Shown here one piece after another: positions 1 to 11,700 of a stretch of 64,000 bases of DNA. This stretch comes from Narthecium ossifragum (lineage: Eukaryota > Streptophyta > Magnoliopsida > Dioscoreales > Nartheciaceae), in the NCBI GenBank assembly GCA_963920575.1, contig OY986966.1, forward strand, positions 2,004,130-2,068,129, read 5' to 3'. Numbering within the stretch: position 1 is the stretch's first letter; each line of letters opens with the position of its first letter. A model generated the notes under the pieces. The model had not been told where the DNA came from and searched no databases. It saw only the letters and a list, made by a program, of their open reading frames with translations. Both the position numbers and the translations under genes were made by a program.

Positions 1-88
1 CAAAGCTACATATCTGACATGGAAAAACGTTCTGTTTGAGATGAAGGGGCATAAAAAGGGCTAAACATAGAATGGAAGATAGTCTTAC

Positions 89-3000
89 TCGCATCGGCTT
101 GGTTCATCAACATCAGTAAGTTCGTTTTTCAATCCACATCTAAGCCTTACCTGGACAAAAAATTGCACAATGACAACAAGCATCTCCACAAAGTATCATA
201 CGAGATTGTTCAAAAAGCACTGCGGGTACCTTTATACTTCTATCAGGGCCATTCCAGCATTTATCTCCATGAGAAAACTGCATAGCTCGATAAGAATCAT
301 CAAATTTTTCCCAGCTCCTGCTTACATAGATATAGGATGTTGTTAAACTGCTTACACTTGCCTTTGAAAACAACTAAGAAACGTCCAACACTATATCCAA
401 TTTTATTAAGAAATATTCAGATATGCAATGAATATAGCTAATTCGCAGGGCAACCATCGATGAAGATTGTTAATTTGATCTAAGACTAGGTAAAAAGGCC
501 CAAGTGATGATCAAATTTAGGTCCAAGAATGTAGGAGAACATGATATCCTAGCATTGGAGGTGAGTGGGGCTTCGGTGAAAAAACCTCATAGTTCTATAA
601 TCTGAGAGTCGCAGAAAGTGACAAAATGGCAAAGTAATATATACTGCCCATTATTTTCTTCTGAAGCACATTGTCAGGCTAGCGAAATGTGTGGCCTTTA
701 CAGCATTAGATTTGCTCATATCAGACTCACCCAAAAGATTTGAAAGATGTGTTGACAAATTATGAAATTGCCAACAATAGAATGTATGACAACATACCCC
801 AATTGAGTAGTACTGTGGCCCTCTCGTTGGTTAGCTTGTTTATATGGACAAACGTCGTAAGTGTACCTAGCAAAGGGAAGTACCACGAGCCAGAAAAAAA
901 TTATGCAAAGAACTAGAATCCCTGTGAGCAGTCTTATCAACAAGGAGAGAATACTGTTACATACTTGTTCTGCTTGTGCTCAAAGCAATTCCCATAGAAT
1001 GAGTAAAATTCTTTCTCCTTGCCTATATGAGAACACATTTGATCAGTTATTCAAGAATGTCTAACTAAAATGATAAAATAATTTCACAAGCAAGAAACCA
1101 CATTAGAGCATAGATAAACATTCATTGAAACCGTGGACAGAAAAATCGGGAAAATAGAGTTCTCATTGCTCTAGACAACCATGCAAGTGTAAGCCATGTT
1201 CAAGTGTCTATACTAACAGTGAATATAACCAAGTCCATGGATTGACAGACTTGGCAGTCTCTATACTAACAGCGAATATAATCATGTCCAGGAACACGAG
1301 CTTACAAGTACGCTCTTAACAATCAGATATGCACCTAAAATGATAATGCCAACATTCAAGAATCTCTAAGCTCTTTGTAAGCATTAACTGAAGAGACTAA
1401 TAGAGCCATGCACTGCTAAAAAGTTGGTCGGAGTGGCCAATTAGTCATCAATAGTCATTTTGAGGCATGAAACCCGCCATCTTTTCATAGACTATGACAC
1501 CGGTAATCAGCAATTTGATCATTGGTTTGCTATCTGATATTTATACTTAGATCTAGGTTATGGATCTGGGCCTGATAATCAAATTGGCAATAGGACGAAA
1601 CATGGACTGCTTATGGATAAGAGCAAAATGCTCTTGTTTATGTTCAACGTTGACTTCTCCAAAGGGAGTCTAATACTATAACTAGTGTTTCTGGCTCCTT
1701 GCATCGCAGCACCACCTTATTATCCTTGAACTTTACCAAATGTCGTTTGACATAATTGTCAGACTAAGACTTCAATCATGATAGCTTGTAAATGTTTATC
1801 CATATAACTCCAAAATATAAGAGTTATGTGTACATTCTCGGACACAATCCTTCATGAGCACACCAAGTCAACCACCTTCCACAAGAACACCTCAACTATG
1901 CATAGTCATAGGTTGCATGAATCAAGAACTGAATTCCTAAAGGGACAACAAGCAGGGATGTGACCATAAAGGTCAAAACCAATCATCCTAGATACCCAAT
2001 TAGTGCAAAAGTTTAGCTTCCTCATAGGCCTATACCTGCAGGCACTAGAAAACTATGCTGCTAAAGAAGAACATCTCAATGAAGCCTGGAGGATGGAATA
2101 ATCATTTTCGCATATATCATAAACTTACACATACATACAATAGCTGCATGCAATATGACATGAAAAACAAAAATACTCTCTTGCTTAAGGTCAAAATCTG
2201 ACGAAATAAGTAGTCAAGAAGGCTTTGATTACAGGACAAGCGAGAGCAATTAGACTTTTGTTTCCTTTCATAGGGCATGATAAAATGGAAGCAATGCCGC
2301 AAATGAAGTTGACAAATGAAGGCAAAATAGCCGAAATGGCAGGATAACAAACATTAAAATAACACTCACCAAAATCTTGTTTTGACTTCTCAGTTAGGCT
2401 GGATATTCTTGATCTTAATTTAGACAACTTTAAGTTTGAATCATCATACTCCTTTCGAACATGATCAGCTTCTGGAAAGAGCAAATATGCAGGATGCATT
2501 AAACCATGCAACTTTGGTAAAATCACACACACCCACCCATACACACACACAGAGAGAGAGACCTGATGTATCAACAGGAGTCTTGAAAATATTGAAAGTT
2601 TGTAGAAGATTCTGGACTGTCTGTTGAATCTTGTCCAACCAAGATGTGCTGGTTGAGGCAGTAAAATCTGAAAAAGACAAGTTCAAAATTGTTGTTCAGC
2701 AGTAATATAAAACTACTATGTACAATTTAAATACATCCAAGCATATGAAAGTAACATCCAAACCAGAAAAGTCAATCTTGTCATCTTCATCAGGATTATA
2801 TGCTCCATTAGCATCAAGATGATCTTCATCTTCATCATATGAGCTGTCTTCAAAGTCTTCATCATCCTGATACTTGTCTCTGTCTTCTTCAATCTCTGAA
2901 GTATAACCAGCATGATCTTCTTCTTGTGTAGTGTCAGAAGTATCGTGAATGTCAACAGGTTCCTGATCAGTTACAGTACTTTTGGCTTCATTTGGCTCAG

Positions 3001-6000
3001 TGTTTTCCCCAATCCAGCGAGAAGCTACAAGGCGGCCCAACTCTTCCTTTGACAACTCCTCAGTAGCATCTGAAGCTTCTTGTTCCTGGAAAACAGCAGT
3101 TTTCAGCATTCAATAGAAGATGACATTTTATGAAAGTTACCCACCGTAAGTTCAGCTGATAAAATCTTGAGAAGCCTTTTGATTCCAAAAGCCTAAAGTT
3201 TAGCAGAAGCATATATAAGATGCAATTTTGCAGAACAGCTCTAGTATCACCCCGACATGTCTACATGCACTAGTTACGTCCTAAACTTAACAGAGAAGTT
3301 TTTGAATTAATGCTCCTCAGAAGTAGCCATAGAAATACTGTACATGGATAATTTAGCATGTCACTATCCTCTGAAGGAGGATGACAACAGAGAAGCTCAA
3401 AGAAAAAAGTCACCAGTTTAGATGGTGGATGTAGAGAATGACATTGGTTTCATAAGAGCTCATAGCAGAGTGATTTCTATATCAATAGAATATAATACTG
3501 CTCTTTTGAGCCAGTTACCTTTAAACCTAAAACAAACTCAAATTGGCCGTGCATGGATTGAGGATTTGCTGTGAGAATGACAGTAACCATGATAGCATAT
3601 ATCTGTCAATTTCTTCATCGATCAAATAAAATGGAGTTAAGAGAACAAACTGACAGGTTCTCTTCACAAGAGTCAAGTCCACAAAAGTTGCCAATCAAAA
3701 TTTGAAAACCCACCAGAAAGGAGGGTTCATATCCCCATCTATCCATAGATGTATGGGAAGAGTTGAAGAGTCTAAGAATCCAGATGCTAACAAGGAAGCT
3801 CCACGGGTGAAGTAGCAAGTAAAGCAATAAGACAGTAACTAGATAATCAGGAAAAGAAACCTCAAGCTGAAATACTCATGACTAAATCATATGCTAGAAG
3901 ATTGGTCTCTTTATTGATCATGGCAAGGTCGAAGAAGCTGGGTAAAGGCATGCCAGATGGTGACAAGATATGTTAGATGTATGAGAAAAACTTGGTGACA
4001 TGCAGGGAGGGGGGAGGAAAACTCTTAAGTTTATTCTGTTTGCAAATTATAGCACCTACCCACCATGTTGAACAATGAAGGAAAATGTTTACTAAGAAAT
4101 CAAATATATACTGAAGCTCTTCTTTTAGATCTATCTTGGGAATGTAAGTGAAAGAATTGTCATTTGTGAGTGTCACATTAGACTGGTTTAAGTATGTATA
4201 GGGTTTGTTGTAGTTAGTGCTGCAACTTTACAACAAGACCTTATATAGACCTGGAGGACCAGTTTCATCTCGTTCGTCACAAATAACAAATCCATGGAAT
4301 TACATTGTCATGATAGATCTAACAGACGAGCTTCCAAATAAGTTCAATTTCTTTTTAAACATACCACTGTGTAAACCATCTACAAGTAATTGCATAGACA
4401 GAAAAAAAATCAAAAACTTCCATCACCTTTTCGTTCCCTTGAACAGCAGCTGCCTCCCTTGTTATGCCATCAGGATTCATTTGTGCTTTGGCCACCGTAT
4501 CATCCTGGTTCTCAGCCAACTGCTGATAAAGAACTCAAAAAGAAGTACAAAAAAGGTTACTCAAGGCCTCAAGCCATTTCTAAATGGTATTGAGTGTGGG
4601 CATATTTTGACAGTGTTCTACAGAAGAAGCTAGTACCTCAACTTCCAAATTGCTAGGAGGTGAGAACCCAGTGCTAGCATCATCACCAGTTCCATAATTG
4701 ACAATGGTATCATCATGATGCTCAGCCACATGCTTTAGTTAAAAAAGAAAACCTTTCAGAAGCAAAAAGTTAAAAAAAGACTAACTCCTTGCTATGATTT
4801 GCTTATTAGGGATGCTATGCAAAACATTCCATTCCCTATCCAACATGAACATAAGTTATCTCAGGTATCTCACATCTTGCTTTTTAATCAATATCAGCTT
4901 CATCCATGGCATGATGACAATGATCCTATTTTAAGAGTACAGAAAATAGAGAAATGTTCAAAGGAACTTCTTTCAGCATTTACGTTGTGAGTGTTAAGAA
5001 ATTGGAGGTAAGTTAAGATTTGTTAGGTTCCTGATGTGACATTTAATTGCTTAACTAAAATAAAGAACTATGGTCTACATCTTGTGGGCTGATGTTTAAC
5101 TTCGCTGAACTGACAGCATATCGGGCAAGGGTTCCTGGTGTGGCAAGTGATTGCTCAACTACAGAAAAGAACTCATGGTCTGCATTTCATGGACTAATGC
5201 CTAACTTCGCTCAACTGACAGCATATTGGGCTAGGAGTTCGCAAATAAGACTACATGTATCAAAGGACGATAACCACAGCCTTGCCCTGATTTGTTGATA
5301 TCAGACATGCAATCACTGAAGTCATCTCAGCATATAGATCATCCTCATCAAATGAAAAATGAACTAAAATTGGGGTCAGAAAATACAGATGAATATCTTG
5401 CCTCAGAAGAATACAACTTCCCAGGTACGACAACCTTCAGATGATACATTAATTCATTCACCCTATGTTTTACCAAGCTATTTTGATCTTCTCTCGTAAG
5501 TATAGAATAACCAGGCTTTTACCCTTAGTTGTAGCTTATTATATCAGTTTTTTTTGCCAAAAGACTACAAAAGCAGAACTCACAATAAATTCCAAATTTC
5601 TAACTATGAATCTAAGATGATTAAAATGTTACCTGTTGTGTTGACTCATCAGGAGCTCCTTCCATAGTATCATGTGACGAATCTTCAGAGGGCTTCTCTT
5701 GATCATTAGCTTTATTTTCGCTTTCTTTCAATCTTTTTTCTTCCTCTTCCTTCAACCTTTTATCTTCCTTCTCTTTCTTCAGACGGTCTTCCTCCTCTGC
5801 CTTCTCTATTTTTTCTTTTTGCTCTATGAAGCAACATTGAAGAAAAAGGTTATTAGCAAGAAAAGAAGTCCATAAAATGGGATTGGATAAATAATACACA
5901 CAGCACAGGAATTTACAATAACTAGATCCTATTCTTTGGATATTACATGTCTTTCCAGAAAGTTTAAATATGTGGTATGTGAAAGTACATTGATCTGGCT

Positions 6001-7730
6001 TTGTGTGTTTAAAACATTGAAAATTAATTGGAATGACAATATTTCAGGATATGCTGATGATGACTCGTCCAACTGGATAACCAGTGATCAATTTCATAAT
6101 CGGCAAGGCCTTCCAATATCCAAGGGATACACCAAGATAGGCTATGATAACAGGACATTAAGGTTGGAACTTGGGCGTGCAGTAATATGCGAAGGCACAT
6201 GGCATATTAACCCAGTACACTAATTCACTAGTGAAAGACAACACATTTGGACATTTTGCACTATGCTCGTAATACATAATATAGAAGATAGATAGTAAGT
6301 TGAGATTGCAAGAAGAGTACATCAGCAATAACTCAAAATATTGAGTTAAGATTTGTAGCCAATCGGTCCAAGATGAAAATTTAAACCCTAGTCTAAAGTG
6401 AAGTTGAACTGTATTGATCCATTCTTGTGATATCGTGTACAGGACATATGAACCTTTGATCTCCCAACCTGCCAATGTAACTGGGTAAGGATTATCGATC
6501 CCAGGTATTGAAAAGAACAACTCATCTATCACCTGGAGCATATATCTTACTGTTTCCTGCTTAAGCCCTAAAACAGCAAGTATCTATCTTTCATTAGTCA
6601 TTGCCAACTTAAGTTAATATAGAAATCTCCGATCCTGCAAACAGCTGCAGCAATGAATCACTGAACTTAACCTCAGATTGAACGGTATTGAAGATCAAGG
6701 GTAGAAAGAAGATAAAATAAACAAGAAGTTTTGGATGGGTATTTACGAGATTAAACCTTTAAGCTTCTGAACGAGTCCTTCAAGAATTTTCTCTTGACCT
6801 TTCAGCTTTGACAACTCAGCTTCCTCTTTATCAAATGCCTCCTTCGCCTTTTCTACTTCTTTGTTTCGGATAGTAACTCCCTCTTTAAATGTTGCAATCT
6901 TCTTCTTCAACCTTTCTCTTGCTGCTTTCCCAGCCTCCCAGCACGTATTGGGACACTTAGTGTTGCTGTTATACTCATCGCTGCCATCGCAGCAATCTAC
7001 ATACAGAAAACGGCATGGCTTATTCAGCGTTTCTTCAAAACATATGTAATTTGCAAGATAATCTCTAGCAGACAAATAGGTGTTTATGTTTATGGCGATT
7101 CCTTTCACCCTAAAAAAAAAAGGTTCAAGCTGCCATATTTCTTTTGTTTCATCCTATTGGTTCACTAAACGCCCAAAGGACAAGAACTGGAATTTACCGC
7201 AAATTCCATCATTTACTCGTGACGAGAATATGGAGAGAGGAATGTGACCCACATTCTGGCAGTAAAATCTCCCTTCTGGGCACGCCGAAGTCCCTACCAA
7301 AAAACCCAGTAGGAAAAAATCAAGATCTTGAAATAACTAGTAAACACTTCCCATCAAGAAAAAACACCTAAAAAAGAAATCACTGCGAAGAAATAAGCGA
7401 TCATAAAGCGCTCACCAGGCTCATCGGTCCCATCAGGGCAGTCGCAGAACTCATCGTTGAGTTGCTCTCTGGTGAACTTCTTCGATCCGTCCTTGCATTT
7501 GATCACATTAGACTTGTAGTAACTCAAATCTAATTCATAGTGGGCGTTAAAGAACCATTCTTAGAGAACCATCAGGGACCAAAATACAAGAAAAAAGAAG
7601 ACGACGAACTAAAGACGGTACCTTGAGGAGCTATGCCCAAGGAGTCCCTAGACGGGATAGAAGCGAACCCGGAGATCCAAAAGAGACATAGGAACGCGAT
7701 CGCAAGGGGGAATCTAGGACGGATCTCCAT
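89..7730 (-). CDS. Glucosidase 2 subunit beta (PRKCSH-like), 3' end outside window
   Basis: Non-catalytic beta subunit of ER glucosidase II, which trims glucose from N-glycans in the calnexin cycle. Exons in transcript order: 7730-7622, 7529-7416, 7293-7198, 6996-6757, 5823-5633, 4732-4637, 4522-4427, 3085-2764, 2667-2563, 2471-2370, 1022-965, 866-798, 317-230, 150-89. Phases agree across every junction and give about 582 residues. The last exon is beyond position 1; plant homologues are near 610. Residues 1-25 form a signal peptide (hydrophobic [13 protein letters not shown]). Residues about 45-115 hold the two cysteine-rich LDLa-like repeats ending [13 protein letters not shown] and [11 protein letters not shown] Lys/Glu coiled coil and acidic stretch follow. 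An MRH lectin domain starts near 490 ([13 protein letters not shown] ... [19 protein letters not shown]). Two donors are unusual (G|GTTT at 6756 and 2763), but only they keep frame. Exons 6 and 7 are both 96 bp and look duplicated. Confidence 0.93.
2522..2563. repeat. CA/GA microsatellite touching a splice donor
   Basis: A (CA)n/(GA)n-type simple repeat lies immediately inside the intron after the glucosidase II beta exon 2563-2667. On the transcribed strand the donor GT runs straight into (CT)n then (GT)n. Confidence 0.8.
5027..5235. repeat. Tandem duplication of ~104 bp in an intron
   Basis: Two adjacent copies, 5027-5130 and 5131-5235. Each begins GTTCCTG and ends near CAGCATAT(C/T)GGGC. 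They share landmarks such as AACTTCGCT and ACTGACAGCATAT at the same spacing. They lie in the intron between glucosidase II beta exons 5 and 6. No coding potential is evident. Confidence 0.85.
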
Positions 7731-8749
7731 GATTCTATCAAGGGGACGCTTCGCTCAGGTCGCGCGATTCAAGAATGGTCATCAAGAAGAAAGAATGGGC
7801 CAGCCCGTGATAGAACTGAAATAAATGAAAATATAATGGCCAAAGTTAAAACAAGAGTGAAAATTAAAAGAACGAGACTTACATATATGCTACTGCTATA
7901 CTAGTTTGGAGCCGTCCATCAGTTGGTGATCAATAGTTGCTGATCTGATGCTGGCTGATCACAGCCGTTAATATGGGATACACACCATCAGTGGTGATCA
8001 ATGGTTGCGGATTTAACATGGCTGATCGCAGCCGTCGATTTTTTATACACGCAGGCTTCCAAGTTGTGACAGTGGTAGCAATAATTCCCTAGTATTTTGT
8101 TTGATGGTAGAACCGGCGATTCCGGCTCATGGCTCAAAATCCACACCGTTTCCATCCAAGTCCCATCTGTCTTATGTCTATAGCTCAACCATCTTGCCAT
8201 CTTGTAGCTCATCTCTAATCCATGTAAACCAGAAATTATCCTGACCAAGAAAACACTAGAGTATGAGAGGCAGAAAGCATTCAGATAAAAAATAGCTCAT
8301 CAGCAAACTCGGCACTTTTTTGGTTACATGTAGCAAACTAGTCACCCACTGTGTGCATTAGAGAGCCAAAAACACCAGTTACTAATGCAATGCAGGCTTT
8401 ATTTACAGATGCAAGGTCAACATGATACATCCGCAAAATACCAATAATAAGGCAATAATAAACAACTTTGCTATATTATCTACTTAGGAAATAGTGAGAT
8501 GGCCTCTCAAGAGGTGAAAATTTTTGAGCTGACAGAAACAGCTCCCCAAGTTGCTTCTTTTTGTACAAAAAGAAATTTAACCTTTGACCATAGGCAAATA
8601 CCCATAAAATACCACAACCATAAGAGCCCTCGAAAACGTTTGGAACCCAGGACCTTAATAAGGTGGCAAGTCTTGACCACTACACCACGCAATCATGTGC
8701 ATCTTCTCAGGCTGCTGCTTCAAGAGCATCTATGAGTCAAAAACATATA
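7731..8749. other. Intergenic region between two minus-strand genes
   Basis: Promoter and 5' UTR of the glucosidase II beta gene, then the 3' flank of the 133-aa membrane protein gene. It holds an imperfect direct duplication of about 65 bp (near 7918-7975 and 7984-8040, sharing GGTGATCAATRGTTGC and GGCTGATC-CAGCCGT) and the SINE-like sequence described separately. No clear TATA box was identified. Confidence 0.6.
8497..8692 (-). mobile_element. tRNA-derived SINE-like sequence
   Basis: On the minus strand a box-A-like GTGGTGTAGTGGTCAAG (from about 8689) is followed about 30 bp later by a box-B-like GGGTTCCAAACG. This spacing is typical of the pol III promoter in tRNA-derived SINEs. About 130 bp of downstream body follows. 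No target-site duplication was found, so the limits are approximate and an old or partial copy is likely. It is not a real tRNA gene because no acceptor stem pairs. Confidence 0.45.
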
Positions 8750-11700
8750 TCACAGAGGAGAGGAGCTAGTTTTGTGTATTTTATCATCCTGGGAGGAAGA
8801 GTGGGCCAGTGATGGAGATGAGGTTGCTGCATGGACAGAAGAAGACACCAATTGTGCTAGAGCGGGGACAGCACCACCTGCAGAGATTTATTGTAGAGCA
8901 ATTAATATTAAGGAACGTAGACCATGAGAAGTTTAGGACAATAAAGTGAACTTTCCGGAACCCATGTAAATACTGCAATGGAAGTAGGTTTCAAGTTGCT
9001 AGGAAACAAGGACATTAAGGCATGTGGATATACACATGTATATCAATTTTGCTAGGATACCCAATACTCAATAGATGTGTTGCCCACAAACAGAGGGAGC
9101 AGATTCAACGTCATCTCACTTGGAAATATTTCCTAGCTAGGTTAGGAAGACCCAAACTTTTCATCAGTCAGGGAAGAAATATCTACAATCTATTGTTTGA
9201 CATAATTGCAACAAGTTGCCAACATTTTTACTTCGCCAAATTAGAAATAGTAAGCTTCAATTCCCAAAATTGGTTCCTGAAATCGGTAAGAGTTTGGTAC
9301 AATATAAAGTCGACTGACCAAGAATATGACAGATGTAAGAATAGTCTCCAGTGGCGGGTCCTATGAGATACAACGGAAAACCAATGCATACTCAAAACTG
9401 CTAATGACTTGAATGATAGGAATCAATGAATCAACTCTTGGTCTAAAGTGCAGGAATCAAAAGGTCCGAAGCAAAAAAACAAATAAAAACCATTTGGCTA
9501 GAGTTATACTTATCAGTAAAATTCGAATGCACATAGATGTATAAGTACAAGCATGGACAGCGGATGATGTATGCTCTGCTGCATAGCATGATAACTCATA
9601 TTCAGCAGTGAAAACTAAATATCTGTGGAAATATTTTCTTATGTTATGAGAAAATTTGAATGGAAAGACTACGCAAGACTTCGAAAGTATAACATGAAAC
9701 ACTTAGCCACGTCAATAGGGTTAGGCTGTAAGTTTGAAACAAAAACTAAAGACAACCTCAAATATCTCCAACTGCATCTATGATACATGCAGTCGCATAC
9801 AAATGCTTTTCCTAGAATACGAGGCATGGATCATAAAGAACCAACAAGAGAGAAGTGGGCTTTTAGTGGGGGAGGTGTTATCAGCAGAAATCTGACCTGC
9901 CAATCCAGCACAGGCTGAGGAGAAGACTATTACTGGTGGTGCCTGCAAAAAGAATGATATCAACCTTCAGTCTGAGTTCTTCAAGCCATTATCAATTCCA
10001 AATGAAGCCAAAGTACTCGTCACACATACGTCACATCCCTTTCGATCACTTACCACCTAACTCATCACATATTTTTAGGTAATTTTGTACATGAGAACAT
10101 ATGGCGTAATAAATTGTCCATCCAAGTCGATAGACAGAACCAAGTCACCAACTAGAGAAAAAGTATTCACAAAACTAAAAGCATATACATAAAGCTCCTT
10201 CCCATATCATAAGAAATCAACCATAAAGGGGCACTTAAAGTTTCTAATATGGTGACCCTCATGTATGACAAAGTACCTGGATGATTATCAAAATTTGTAT
10301 TGCAGGAATAAAAAAATCGAGTCAACCCTCCTTTGAGTATAACCGATATGACTACCAGTTATGATAAATAAGTATGTTTTCTGCGAATGAGTCATAAATG
10401 TTTTTTGAGAACGTTACAATTCGCAATGTAGAAAGCAAATGAGCAGTTCAACGAAGAAAGGGGCCACAGCAGCCCAAACAACTATAAGAAGAACAATTTA
10501 GCTCTCTGAATATCATCATCTGGGCATAAGGATGGAAATTTAAGACAACCATTCCCAGACGGAAGTCACAGAATATCCTAGGTATACTAGCCAAGAGTCA
10601 TCATGCTTCAGAGGACTAAAGAATAGCTGATACATACTAACATATTACTAAGGTTACAAAGTTGCCATTTCCCAAGAATTTCTTTAGCCCTTGATAGAAA
10701 GGATATAGTAGACAGAAAGATTCTCTCTTATTTAACTAGTACTTATAGCAGTTAACAACAGAACACTTGTAGCTTTCCATAAATATCCACATGATACATG
10801 ATGGAGGTTGTTCTCTAGCCCTAAGAGATGTGTCCTCCCTATGCTAATAGGTCATCTCACATTACACATTTCATAAACCCAAACAAAGGCTGAAAAGCTC
10901 AATTTTCTAGCCAGGTTAAGAACGATACTGAAAGTGCTACTAAAATATGTGTTTACACGACAAAATAATTGCATTAATAATGGGCGAGATTTTTTAAAAG
11001 CAAAATACTCACACCAACAAGGAAGTGAACCCACATCGGCCCCTTGACCCATCTCGTGACAACAGGCATAGCTGCAACAGAAAAAGTACAGTGTAGAAAT
11101 TGGAATTTGCTTTTGCAGGATTAAAAAGCCCTTTAATGATTAATTACAATAAATGTATCAAACTGCTGTCCGGAAGAACATGTGCATAGCGTCTATATAA
11201 CTGGTTTTAGAGCAAATTAATTCTAATGATTCTTAAGTGAATCAAAGTGTTGCTAGGAAACTACATGCTATTTGTTAGTTTAAACAAGCATAGAAGGATT
11301 CACAGAGGTATATACATGGCAGAATATGAGACAGGATATAAACACGTCCAGAAGGGGTGAAGAATATATAAATAATTTAGAAGACAAAGCATATGCACAA
11401 CAAAATCAAATAACATAACCTGACTTTTAGTTGCACCTCTTTCCCTAACTAGCTTCTTCCAATGAGTAAACTACATAAACGTTGCTTTTAAACCAGTTGT
11501 TAATGGACAACATGATCGAAGGAGAACGAAATTTAGATACATGGTCAACACAAAAAAGACAAACCCCACCCACCCATTCTATGCAAAGATTGACGATTCA
11601 ATGCAAACAATATAGAAAATATCATAATGTTACCCACTTCCCATATCTGTGATTCCAGTTCTATCATACCAAACGTGGCAGTTACATTTACTTAGGTTTT

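Noticed and set aside
8641..8692. Candidate tRNA gene (A and B boxes)
   Set aside because: No acceptor or anticodon stem can be formed; better read as a tRNA-derived SINE.
9022..9366. 114-codon open frame on the plus strand
   Set aside because: It lies inside the last intron of the 133-aa membrane protein gene on the other strand. It has no domain and no codon pattern typical of genes.
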